Shown one piece after another: positions 57,443 through 64,000 of a DNA stretch of 64,000 nt (positions within the stretch are counted from its first letter, which is position 1; each line of letters starts with the position of its first letter). Source of the DNA: Clostridia bacterium UC5.1-1D10 (GTDB taxonomy: Bacteria; Bacillota; Clostridia; Lachnospirales; Anaerotignaceae). The notes beneath the pieces were generated by a model, which ran no database searches, was not told where the DNA came from, and worked only from the letters and a program-made list of their open reading frames with translations. The stretch covers positions 1 to 64,000 of the forward strand of contig BBZU01000014.1 in the NCBI GenBank assembly GCA_001304995.1, read 5' to 3'. The position numbers and the translations under genes were made by a program.

Positions 57443-58819
57443 TTATGATTTCTTTTGCACCCGTTTTGCCTTCCATCCCTTGATGATGGTCTGTCTTGCT
57501 CTGGCAACTGCCAGGACGTCTTCAGGCACATCTCTGGTGATGGTGGAGCCAGCAGCAATGTAAGAATCTTTTTCAATGGTAACAGGTGCCACCAGGTTTA
57601 CATTGCAGCCAACGAATACATGGTCGTGGATGGTAGTTCTATGTTTCTTTTCCCCATCGTAGTTGACCATGATGCTGCCGCAGCCGAAGTTGATCTTTTC
57701 GCCTGCGTCTGTATCGCCCACATAGGACAGGTGCGGAATCTTGGTGCCATTGCCGATATTGGAATTTTTCACTTCTACGAAGTCGCCCACTTTTACATTG
57801 TCGCCAATGTGGCAGTTGGGACGGATATATGCAAATGGCCCAACTGTGGTGCCGCTGCCGATGGAAGATTCCAGGCCTGTGGAAGTCTGGAATTTCACGC
57901 CATCTGCCAGTTCCATGTCAGTCAGACGGGAATTAGGCCCGATTTCACAGTCTTCGCCAATGATGGTTTTGCCTTCGATGACACATCCGGGCAGAATCAC
58001 AGTATCTCTGCCAATCTGCACATCGCTGCCGATATATGTCTGTTCAGGATCAACGATGGTAACACCGTTTTCCATATGTTTGCGGTTGATGCGGCGTTTC
58101 AGGATAGCAGCCGCTTCTGCCAGCTGCACACGGGAGTTTACGCCGAAAAATTCGCTTTCGTCTGCTGCTGTGTATGCGCCAACGTTTTTGCCGTCGCCCA
58201 GCAGGATTTCCAGACAGTCAGGCAGATAATATTCTCCCTGGGCGTTGTTGTTGTTCAGTCTGCCCAAAGCGTTTTTCAGATCTGCGCCGCGGAATACATA
58301 AATACCTGTATTGATTTCTTTGACTGCCCGTTCCGCTTCGGAAGCGTCCTTGTGTTCCACGCTCTTTACAAAATTGCCTGCTTCATCACGGATGATACGG
58401 CCATAGCCTGTGGGATCGTCTACCATAGCAGATACAACAGTTACAGCGTTTTCTTTTGCGCGATGCTCCGCAATAACGCCTTTCAGTGTTTCCCCTGTAA
58501 TCAGCGGTGTATCCCCGTACAGGATCAGCATATCCTTATCGTCTTCGATGAAATCGCCAGCCATTTTTACCGCATGGCCAGTGCCTTTGCGTTCTGTCTG
58601 AAGGGCAAAAGACACATCTTCCCGCTGGATGGCTGCCTGCACCTGTTCTGCCAGGTGACCAACCACAACGCATACGGCTTCCGCGCCGCTGTCTTTTGCT
58701 GTGTCAATGACATACTCCACCATGGATTTGTTCATGATTTCATGGAGTACTTTTGGTTTCTTGGATTTCATACGGGTACCTTCGCCCGCTGCCAAAATGA
58801 TTGCTTTCAGATTTTCCAT
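57443..58819 (-). CDS. glmU: Bifunctional UDP-GlcNAc pyrophosphorylase / GlcN-1-P acetyltransferase
   Basis: 458 residues from the ATG at 58819 (GAGGAG upstream). N-terminal nucleotidyltransferase LAAGEGTRMKSKKPKVLHEI, GDTPLITGETL; C-terminal left-handed beta-helix with hexapeptide repeats, FAYIRPNCHIGDNVKVGDFV and GVNSR linker. Supplies UDP-GlcNAc for peptidoglycan and wall polymers. Confidence 0.97.
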   Translation of the reverse strand: MENLKAIILAAGEGTRMKSKKPKVLHEIMNKSMVEYVIDTAKDSGAEAVCVVVGHLAEQVQAAIQREDVSFALQTERKGTGHAVKMAGDFIEDDKDMLILYGDTPLITGETLKGVIAEHRAKENAVTVVSAMVDDPTGYGRIIRDEAGNFVKSVEHKDASEAERAVKEINTGIYVFRGADLKNALGRLNNNNAQGEYYLPDCLEILLGDGKNVGAYTAADESEFFGVNSRVQLAEAAAILKRRINRKHMENGVTIVDPEQTYIGSDVQIGRDTVILPGCVIEGKTIIGEDCEIGPNSRLTDMELADGVKFQTSTGLESSIGSGTTVGPFAYIRPNCHIGDNVKVGDFVEVKNSNIGNGTKIPHLSYVGDTDAGEKINFGCGSIMVNYDGEKKHRTTIHDHVFVGCNVNLVAPVTIEKDSYIAAGSTITRDVPEDVLAVARARQTIIKGWKAKRVQKKS

Positions 58820-58872
58820 AATCTTCTCCTCTCGCAACATGCCCCATTTTCGCATCTTATAAATTCCCATTG

Positions 58873-58897
58873 AAAAAGGGGGTACTCCCCCTTTTTA
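58873..58897. terminator. palindromic terminator upstream of glmU
   Basis: AAAAAGGGGG / CCCCCTTTTT with a 4-nt loop. Likely ends read-through from glgCD on the minus strand. The region 58898-59011 is AT-rich with no gene. Confidence 0.6.
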
Positions 58898-59011
58898 TTA
58901 CTATTCATTATTTTCTCATTTTTCGCCACAAAAAGCAATATACCTTTTTCACAAAAAACGTATACAAAATACATTTGTATTTCCGTGAAGGGTCACTTTG
59001 TGGTTTTTCCG

Positions 59012-59042
59012 AAAAAACGGCAGCCGCCCTCAGCCTGTGCCG
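59012..59042 (-). terminator. possible glgCD terminator
   Basis: On the minus strand CGGCA ... TGCCG followed by TTTTTTC, about 55 bp past the glgD stop. The stem is short (5 bp) with a large loop. Confidence 0.45.
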
Positions 59043-59096
59043 GAATTTTTTCCGCGCACTTCTGAAAGCGACCGCCTTTTTTATTTTATGTCAGGA

Positions 59097-60215
59097 TCAA
59101 AGTTTCGTTCCTTTTTTCAGAATGATGGGTTCTTCAGAAGATTTGCCAATGACTTGCTGGCCTTCGGAAATGGAAACTTCTTTATCCAAGATGGCATTTT
59201 CCACCACGCAGTTTTTGCCGATGCGAACGCCTTCCATCAAAATGGAATTGCGTACCACTGCCCCTTCGTCAATATAAACCTTACGGAATACCACACAGTG
59301 TTCCACGGTACCATTGAAAATAGCGCCGCTGCCTACGATACTGTCGGTAACGTCTGCCCCTGCGTTATATTTTGCGGGAGGTTCATCCTTAGGTTTTGTT
59401 TCAATATAAGGATACTGATTTACGAAAACATCACGCACTTCTTTTTTCAGGAAGTCCATGTTGGTTTCAAAGTAACCATGGATGCCTGTACCGATGCTGC
59501 TCCAGTAACCTTTGAATTCATAACCAAAGATGTTGAGTTTCTTGCTGTAAGGAATGATGATGTCTTTTACCAGACCGTAGCCGCCCTGAGGCACTACTTC
59601 CTGAAGCAGAGAAATCAGCAGTTTCCTGGAGATAACATAGATCCCCAGAGATGCGGATGTGGTCTGTGCCTGTTCGGGTTTTTCTTCAAAGCCCAGCAGA
59701 CGTTTGTTTTCATCCATCTGCATGATGCCGAAATGGGTCAGGTCTTTGCCTTCCATGTTCTGGTAAACCACTGTAATGTCCGCGCCTTTATCAATATGAT
59801 ACTGCAGAACATCACGATAATCCATTTTATATACAGAATCGCCGGAAGCGATGATGACATATTCTTCATTGCTGCGGTGCAGATATGTCATATTCTGATA
59901 AATGGAGTCCGCTGTGCCGCGGAACCAGTCATTGCCTGTGCTGCTGGTATAGGGTGTAAATACGAACAAGCCCCCCTGTTTTCTGCCAAAATCCCACCAT
60001 TTGGAAGATGTCAGGTGGTCACGGAGAGAACGGGAGTTGTACTGTGTCAGTACGGCTACTTTCCCGATACCGCTGTTAGACATGTTGCTCAGTGTAAAGT
60101 CGATGGCACGATAGCAGCTGCCGATGGGCAGAGCCGCAGAAGCACGCTGTTCTGTCAGTACGCCCAGACGGCCGTCGTTGTTACCGCCTGCCAGAATAAT
60201 CCCAATTGCTTTCAT
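59097..60215 (-). CDS. glgD: GlgD, regulatory/second subunit of glucose-1-phosphate adenylyltransferase
   Basis: 372 residues. Starts MKAIGIILAGGNNDGRLGVL: the loop lacks the GGxGxRL pattern of active GlgC, as expected for GlgD. Nucleotidyltransferase domain, then left-handed beta-helix (DSIVGSGAIFNGTVEHCVVF). Begins directly after the glgC stop. Forms a hetero-oligomer with GlgC in Firmicutes. Confidence 0.95.
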   Translation of the reverse strand: MKAIGIILAGGNNDGRLGVLTEQRASAALPIGSCYRAIDFTLSNMSNSGIGKVAVLTQYNSRSLRDHLTSSKWWDFGRKQGGLFVFTPYTSSTGNDWFRGTADSIYQNMTYLHRSNEEYVIIASGDSVYKMDYRDVLQYHIDKGADITVVYQNMEGKDLTHFGIMQMDENKRLLGFEEKPEQAQTTSASLGIYVISRKLLISLLQEVVPQGGYGLVKDIIIPYSKKLNIFGYEFKGYWSSIGTGIHGYFETNMDFLKKEVRDVFVNQYPYIETKPKDEPPAKYNAGADVTDSIVGSGAIFNGTVEHCVVFRKVYIDEGAVVRNSILMEGVRIGKNCVVENAILDKEVSISEGQQVIGKSSEEPIILKKGTKL

Positions 60216-61490
60216 TTAGATCCCCTCCCGAATAACAGATTTGCCGCTTTCCAGGGCACCGCCGGGATAGTCCTCCGCTGCGGTTTTGCCGTAAAGCACG
60301 CAGTTTTTCCCAATCACAACACCTTCCGGTACGCTGGTGTTTGCGCCCAGAACAGTGATACCTGTGTTGTAGATATTGGGTTTTATTTCGTTGGGGATGT
60401 TTTCGCCCATACCCATCTGTACATTCTTCGCAACCTTGCAGTTTTCGTCAATGATGCAGCGGTCGATGACACAGCCTTCTTCAATGACTGTGCCGCCCAT
60501 GATAATGGAATCTTTTACCACAGCGCCGGCTTTGACAACTACTTCAGGCCCCAGAACGGAATGGTTTACTTCACCGTAAATTTCACTGCCGTCAGAAATC
60601 AGAGATTCTTTTACCTTTGCGCCGGGAGCCGTATACTGAGGCGGCTGGTGGTCGCTGTTGGTATAGATCTTCCAGAAATCTTCATACAGATTGAATTCAG
60701 GCAGTGCTTTGATCAGTTCCATATTGGATTCCCAATAAGATTCGATGGTGCCTACATCCTTCCAGTATCCACGGAAGCGATAAGCGTAGAGGGTCTGGCC
60801 TTCTTCCAGCATTTTGGGAATGATGTGTTTCCCGAAATCGCTGTCGGCATGGATGGCATTGTCCTCAATGAGCGCTTCACGCAGTCTGCTCCATGTGAAG
60901 ATATAAATCCCCATGGATGCCAGATTGCTCTTTGGATTTTTGGGTTTTTCTTCGAATTCATAGACCTTGTCGTCTTCTTCTGTGTTCATGATACCGAAGC
61001 GGCTCGCTTCTTCCATGGGCACTTCCAGAACGGCAATGGTTGCTGCCGCGCCTTTTTCCTTATGGAAGCGCAGCATCTGGGAATAGTCCATTTTATAGAT
61101 GTGGTCCCCAGAAAGGATGAGTACATATTCCGGATTGTTGCTGTCGATGAAATCAATATTCTGATAGATAGCATTGGCAGTCCCCATGAACCATTCCCCG
61201 GAATCTCCACCTTTGACATGAGGCGCCAGAATGGTTACACCGCCGTTTTTCTTGTCCAGATCCCAGGGAATACCGATACCGATGTGCTGATTCAGACGCA
61301 GCGGCTGATACTGGGTCAAAACGCCCACGGTATCCACGCCGGAATTGATACAGTTACTGAGAGGAAAGTCGATGATACGGAATCTACCGCCGTAAGTCAC
61401 AGCAGGTTTCGCAACTTTCCGTGTGAGAATCCCCAGGCGGCTGCCTTGTCCGCCCGCTAAAAGCATTGCGATCATCTCTTTTTTACGCAT
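60216..61490 (-). CDS. glgC: Glucose-1-phosphate adenylyltransferase GlgC
   Basis: 424 residues from the ATG at 61490. Nucleotide loop [39 protein letters not shown], active site [34 protein letters not shown], and C-terminal beta-helix. Makes ADP-glucose, the committed step of glycogen storage. The operon with glgD suggests glycogen storage, often tied to sporulation in Clostridia. Confidence 0.96.
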   Translation of the reverse strand: MRKKEMIAMLLAGGQGSRLGILTRKVAKPAVTYGGRFRIIDFPLSNCINSGVDTVGVLTQYQPLRLNQHIGIGIPWDLDKKNGGVTILAPHVKGGDSGEWFMGTANAIYQNIDFIDSNNPEYVLILSGDHIYKMDYSQMLRFHKEKGAAATIAVLEVPMEEASRFGIMNTEEDDKVYEFEEKPKNPKSNLASMGIYIFTWSRLREALIEDNAIHADSDFGKHIIPKMLEEGQTLYAYRFRGYWKDVGTIESYWESNMELIKALPEFNLYEDFWKIYTNSDHQPPQYTAPGAKVKESLISDGSEIYGEVNHSVLGPEVVVKAGAVVKDSIIMGGTVIEEGCVIDRCIIDENCKVAKNVQMGMGENIPNEIKPNIYNTGITVLGANTSVPEGVVIGKNCVLYGKTAAEDYPGGALESGKSVIREGI

Positions 61491-61517
61491 ATTACCAACC
61501 CCTTGCTTATTATGTAC

Positions 61518-61559
61518 ATCCTTGTACACATGTATATACAAGGATACAAGCCCATTATA
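61518..61559 (-). promoter_or_regulatory. glgCD -10 and downstream palindrome
   Basis: On the minus strand a -10 TATAAT (61554-61559) with no clear -35. Between it and glgC lies a perfect 9-bp inverted repeat ATCCTTGTA (10 nt) TACAAGGAT (61518-61545), which would lie in the first 40 nt of the transcript. Confidence 0.55.
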
Positions 61560-61718
61560 ACATAGTATCTGTCCAAAAGAAACACACACAATATATGAAT
61601 TTTCATTATTTTTCGCTAAAAAAAATGAACATTTATGCTATTGCAATTTCAAAAGGTTGTAAAATTTATAATATTTACAAAAAAACTGTATAAAATATAG
61701 AAAAGCAAATCAAAAGAA

Positions 61719-61747
61719 TTGCCATTCTCTCGCTGGTATACTATAAT
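61719..61747 (+). promoter_or_regulatory. murC promoter
   Basis: -35 TTGCCA (61719-61724), 17-bp spacer, -10 TATAAT (61742-61747). The rest of 61560-61718 is AT-rich with no gene. Confidence 0.8.
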
Positions 61748-61817
61748 GGAATCCAATATAAAATCGAAATTCTGTGTAATTTGACAAATCCATAAAATTC
61801 GATAGAGGCGGTAGATT

Positions 61818-63182
61818 ATGACACAAACAAAAGAACATATTTATTTTATCGGCATCGGCGGCATCAGCATGTCCGGTCTGGCGGAGATCCTTGCCAGCCG
61901 CGGTCATCAGGTATCCGGCACCGATGTAAAAGAAACAGCTGTCACCAAACATCTGCAGAGCCTGGGCATCCACATCAACTTCGGACATCGTGCGGAAAAC
62001 ATCACTGATGACATTACCCTGGTGGTATACACCGCGGCCATCCATGACGACAACCCGGAACTGCGTGCAGCCCATGAAAAAGGCATCCGTGTAACTGACC
62101 GTGCCCATCTGCTGGGACAGATCATGGACGAATACCATGACTCCGTAGCCGTATCCGGCACCCATGGCAAAACCACAACCACATCCATGGTTTCCGAGAT
62201 CCTGCTGGCAGCGGAAAAAGACCCTACCATCACCGTAGGCGGCATCCTGCCCACCATCGGCAGCAATCTGCGCATCGGCAATTCCCCCTATTTTGTGGCG
62301 GAAGCCTGTGAGTACTTTGACAGCTTCCTGCAGTTCAATCCTTTTATTGCCATTATCCTGAACGTAGAAAGCGACCATCTGGATTATTTCAAAACACTGG
62401 AAAACATCCGCCGTTCTTTCCACGCCTTCGCCCAGCGGGTACCTGATAACGGTCTGCTGGTAATTTCTGAAAAGATCGACAATGTGGAAGAACTGACAGA
62501 CGGTTTGACCTGTCATGTGGAAACATTTGGTCTCAGCGAAAAAGCCAACTGGCGTGCGGAAAACATCGTTCATGAAGCTGATGGCAGAAACAGCTTTGAT
62601 GTATACCACAACGGCGAATTCTTCACCACCATACATCTGCATATTCCTGGGGAACACAACATCACCAACGCACTGGCTGCCATTGGTGCATCCGCTTTCC
62701 TTGGGGCAGCGCCTGAGGACTGCGTGAAAGGTCTGCACCACTACACCGGCACAGAACGCCGTTTCCAGCTGAAAGGGAAAAAAGACGGCATCACCGTCAT
62801 CGACGACTATGCCCATCATCCCACAGAAATCAAAGCGGCTTTGGCGGCAGCACAGAATGTGCAGCACAACACTACATGGTGTGTGTTCCAGCCTCATACT
62901 TTCTCCCGTACCCGTTTCCTCTTTGATGAATTTGGGGAATCTTTCGGTGATGCGGACGAAGTCATCATTGCGGATATTTTCGCTGCCAGAGAAACAGACG
63001 ACGGCACTGTCAGTGCGGCACAGCTGGCAGAACGCATTGCCCAGACTGGCAAATCTGCCCGTTATGTAGGCGATTTTGCAGCCATTGAAGCATATCTCCG
63101 TGAACACTGCAAGAGCGGTGACCTGCTCATGACCGTAGGTGCAGGGGATGTATACAAAATCGGAGAAAACTTCCTGAAATAA
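61818..63182 (+). CDS. murC: UDP-N-acetylmuramate--L-alanine ligase
   Basis: 454 residues. Rossmann start FIGIGGISMSGLAEILASRG, ATP loop AVSGTHGKTTTTSM, HNITNALAAIGA, DDYAHHPTEIKAAL and QPHTFSRTR. Adds L-Ala to UDP-MurNAc in peptidoglycan synthesis. Single gene, away from the mur cluster, as is common in Clostridia. Confidence 0.97.
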   Translation: MTQTKEHIYFIGIGGISMSGLAEILASRGHQVSGTDVKETAVTKHLQSLGIHINFGHRAENITDDITLVVYTAAIHDDNPELRAAHEKGIRVTDRAHLLGQIMDEYHDSVAVSGTHGKTTTTSMVSEILLAAEKDPTITVGGILPTIGSNLRIGNSPYFVAEACEYFDSFLQFNPFIAIILNVESDHLDYFKTLENIRRSFHAFAQRVPDNGLLVISEKIDNVEELTDGLTCHVETFGLSEKANWRAENIVHEADGRNSFDVYHNGEFFTTIHLHIPGEHNITNALAAIGASAFLGAAPEDCVKGLHHYTGTERRFQLKGKKDGITVIDDYAHHPTEIKAALAAAQNVQHNTTWCVFQPHTFSRTRFLFDEFGESFGDADEVIIADIFAARETDDGTVSAAQLAERIAQTGKSARYVGDFAAIEAYLREHCKSGDLLMTVGAGDVYKIGENFLK

Positions 63183-63188
63183 ATCTGA

Positions 63189-63345
63189 CATTATAAGAAA
63201 ATAAAGAAAGCTGAAATCTTTGCTATATAAAAGATTTCAGCTTTTTTGTTTCGCAAAGTTTTGATTGGAACTGTTTTCCTCTGAATACAGCCATCGCAGT
63301 TCCCTCTAAGAAATCAAGAAAGAGAAAAAATAATGTTGAAGCTGC
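63189..63345. repeat. palindromic intergenic element, copy G (diverged)
   Basis: ATTATAAGAAAATAAAGAAA, core AAAGCTGAAATCTTT / AAAGATTTCAGCTTT, GAATACAGCCATCGCAGTTC, then a shortened 3' end ATAATGTTGAAGCTGCTT. It follows murC and faces the convergent DUF6809 gene. Confidence 0.7.
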
Positions 63346-63347
63346 TT

Positions 63348-63382
63348 AGCCGGAATCTTTAAACAGAAAGGGTTCCGGCTAT
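63348..63382 (+). terminator. terminator after murC and repeat copy G
   Basis: TAGCCGGAATCTTT pairs with AAAGGGTTCCGGCTA, then T-rich sequence. Confidence 0.75.
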
Positions 63383-63403
63383 TCTATTTTTGATGGGGAT
63401 TGT

Positions 63404-63592
63404 TTTCCACAAAATCAGGCAGTATCCCAGAAAATAACTGCCTTTCCACAGGTATCCGGCAGCAAAATCAGACAAAACGTACCTTTTTCTACTCTCACGA
63501 AAAAGTTATCCACATTTCCACATTTGTTTCTGTGGAAAACTTGTTTTTTGTGTGGATAATGTCAACAGTTTTGTTTATAACTCTGTGGAAAT
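63404..63592. other. cluster of DnaA-box-like sequences
   Basis: Two perfect TTATCCACA boxes in opposite orientation (63506-63514 plus, 63551-63559 minus), two with one mismatch (63404-63412, 63531-63539) and three with two mismatches (63443-63451, 63514-63522, 63584-63592) within 190 bp, in an AT-rich gap. Could be a DnaA-binding or titration site. No dnaA, dnaN or rpmH gene is nearby, so an origin is not supported. Confidence 0.5.
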
Positions 63593-63883
63593 CTGGGGAG
63601 GAAACTTCTCCTTTGCAGGCGGAGAAAGGACTTCTATCATAATACCTGCCCCCAGACGAAACCCCTTGATGAAACTTTCCGCCATTTCCAACGGAAACAA
63701 CGCTAACTGCTCATCCATGACTTCCTCCAGTTCTTTCCGCTGTTCTTCCGTCAAGGTGCGCCGCAGGGATTCGTAATGGCGCAGATAGGTCTGCCGCTTG
63801 GCACGACAGTCTGTCAATGTAGGGGTAAACTGTTCCCATGGAGCAATTTCCCCGTCGTAGAGTTGATGTAAAATGGATTTCAT
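63575..63883 (-). CDS. small DUF6809-type protein
   Basis: 102 residues, GGGAGGAG before the ATG. MKSILHQLYDGEIAPWEQ, a helical middle rich in Glu/Arg (TEEQRKELEEVMDEQLALFP), and AESFIKGFRLGAGIMIEVL near the end, the pattern of small DUF6809 proteins found in clostridial chromosomes and mobile elements. Function unknown. Confidence 0.7.
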   Translation of the reverse strand: MKSILHQLYDGEIAPWEQFTPTLTDCRAKRQTYLRHYESLRRTLTEEQRKELEEVMDEQLALFPLEMAESFIKGFRLGAGIMIEVLSPPAKEKFPPQISTEL

Positions 63884-63926
63884 GTTATCTCCTCCCTATG
63901 CAGAATTTTCTAAATCCATTTTATCA

Positions 63927-63947
63927 ATATACATTTTCTTTGTATAT
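63927..63947. promoter_or_regulatory. inverted repeat upstream of DUF6809 gene
   Basis: ATATACA (7 nt) TGTATAT, perfect arms, 44 bp upstream of the start in an AT-rich promoter-like region. Possible operator. Confidence 0.35.
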
Positions 63948-64000
63948 GCTAAGTTTTATATTGCATTTTATAATACATTTTTTGATTATAAATTCAAATC

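Noticed and set aside
58998-61460. 820-codon open frame on the plus strand
   Set aside because: It is antisense to glgC and glgD and gives a composition typical of a shadow frame.
63404-63592. chromosomal origin of replication
   Set aside because: DnaA boxes are present, but dnaA, dnaN, rpmH and an evident unwinding element beside the boxes are not.
1-64000. tRNA, rRNA, prophage or complete insertion sequence
   Set aside because: No cloverleaf or rRNA segment was recognised on either strand, and no transposase, integrase or phage structural gene was found.

Overview
The window looks like chromosome of a spore-forming, low-to-moderate GC Gram-positive anaerobe of class Clostridia (Bacillota). 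The support is spore-coat genes (cotJABC, a CotH kinase), ytvI, lipoteichoic-acid synthase and LCP enzymes, a split GlgC/GlgD pair, a lipoprotein-ndoA pair, and a glmU-prs-pth-mfd order close to that of Bacillus/Clostridium. A Lachnospirales-type host is my inference; there is no rRNA or tRNA here to settle it.

Layout. 1-6.1 kb (minus): gdhA, mreB, a CtpA-type S41 protease, ftsX and ftsE. 6.1-7.6 kb: a possible small RNA unit and a CdaR/PucR-type regulator. 7.9-19.5 kb (minus): a surface-polysaccharide block with a MurJ flippase joined in frame to an O-antigen-ligase-like protein, a GT4 glycosyltransferase, two DUF4330 membrane proteins, a GT4-CsaB (pyruvyl transferase) fusion, a WecG/TagA transferase, a YitT protein, and upstream a secreted phosphodiester glycosidase. 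19.7-24 kb: lipoprotein plus ndoA toxin, then a minus-strand operon of two LCP proteins, a udk remnant and a 57-residue membrane protein. 24.3-30.1 kb (plus): LTA synthase, glycerate kinase, cotJABC, ytvI. 30-44 kb: mixed housekeeping and transport genes (cysK, map, MFS, thioesterase, cls, pepP, azlCD, SMR, alaX, an HxlR regulator divergent from a damaged aldo/keto reductase). 43.9-48.2 kb: a secreted membrane protein and a cotH-DUF4956-VTC cluster. 48.4-61.5 kb (minus): EFR1 ferredoxin, PrsA-like foldase, mfd, pth, a D-lactate-type dehydrogenase, prs, glmU, glgD, glgC. 61.8-64 kb: murC, a cluster of DnaA-box-like sequences and a small DUF6809 gene.

Two patterns run through the window. First, about 15 genes, several of them normally essential, are broken by single-base indels, nearly all in homopolymer runs. 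In each case one base restores a full-length family protein and an integral codon count, so sequence error is more likely than gene decay. Coordinates below give the restored gene. Second, a family of about 185-bp palindromic elements occurs eight times, six of them between convergent genes. In the three longest copies (B, C, D) the element lies exactly inside the two arms of an A-rich/T-rich terminator stem. I know of no named family it matches, and it is the best candidate for something undescribed here.
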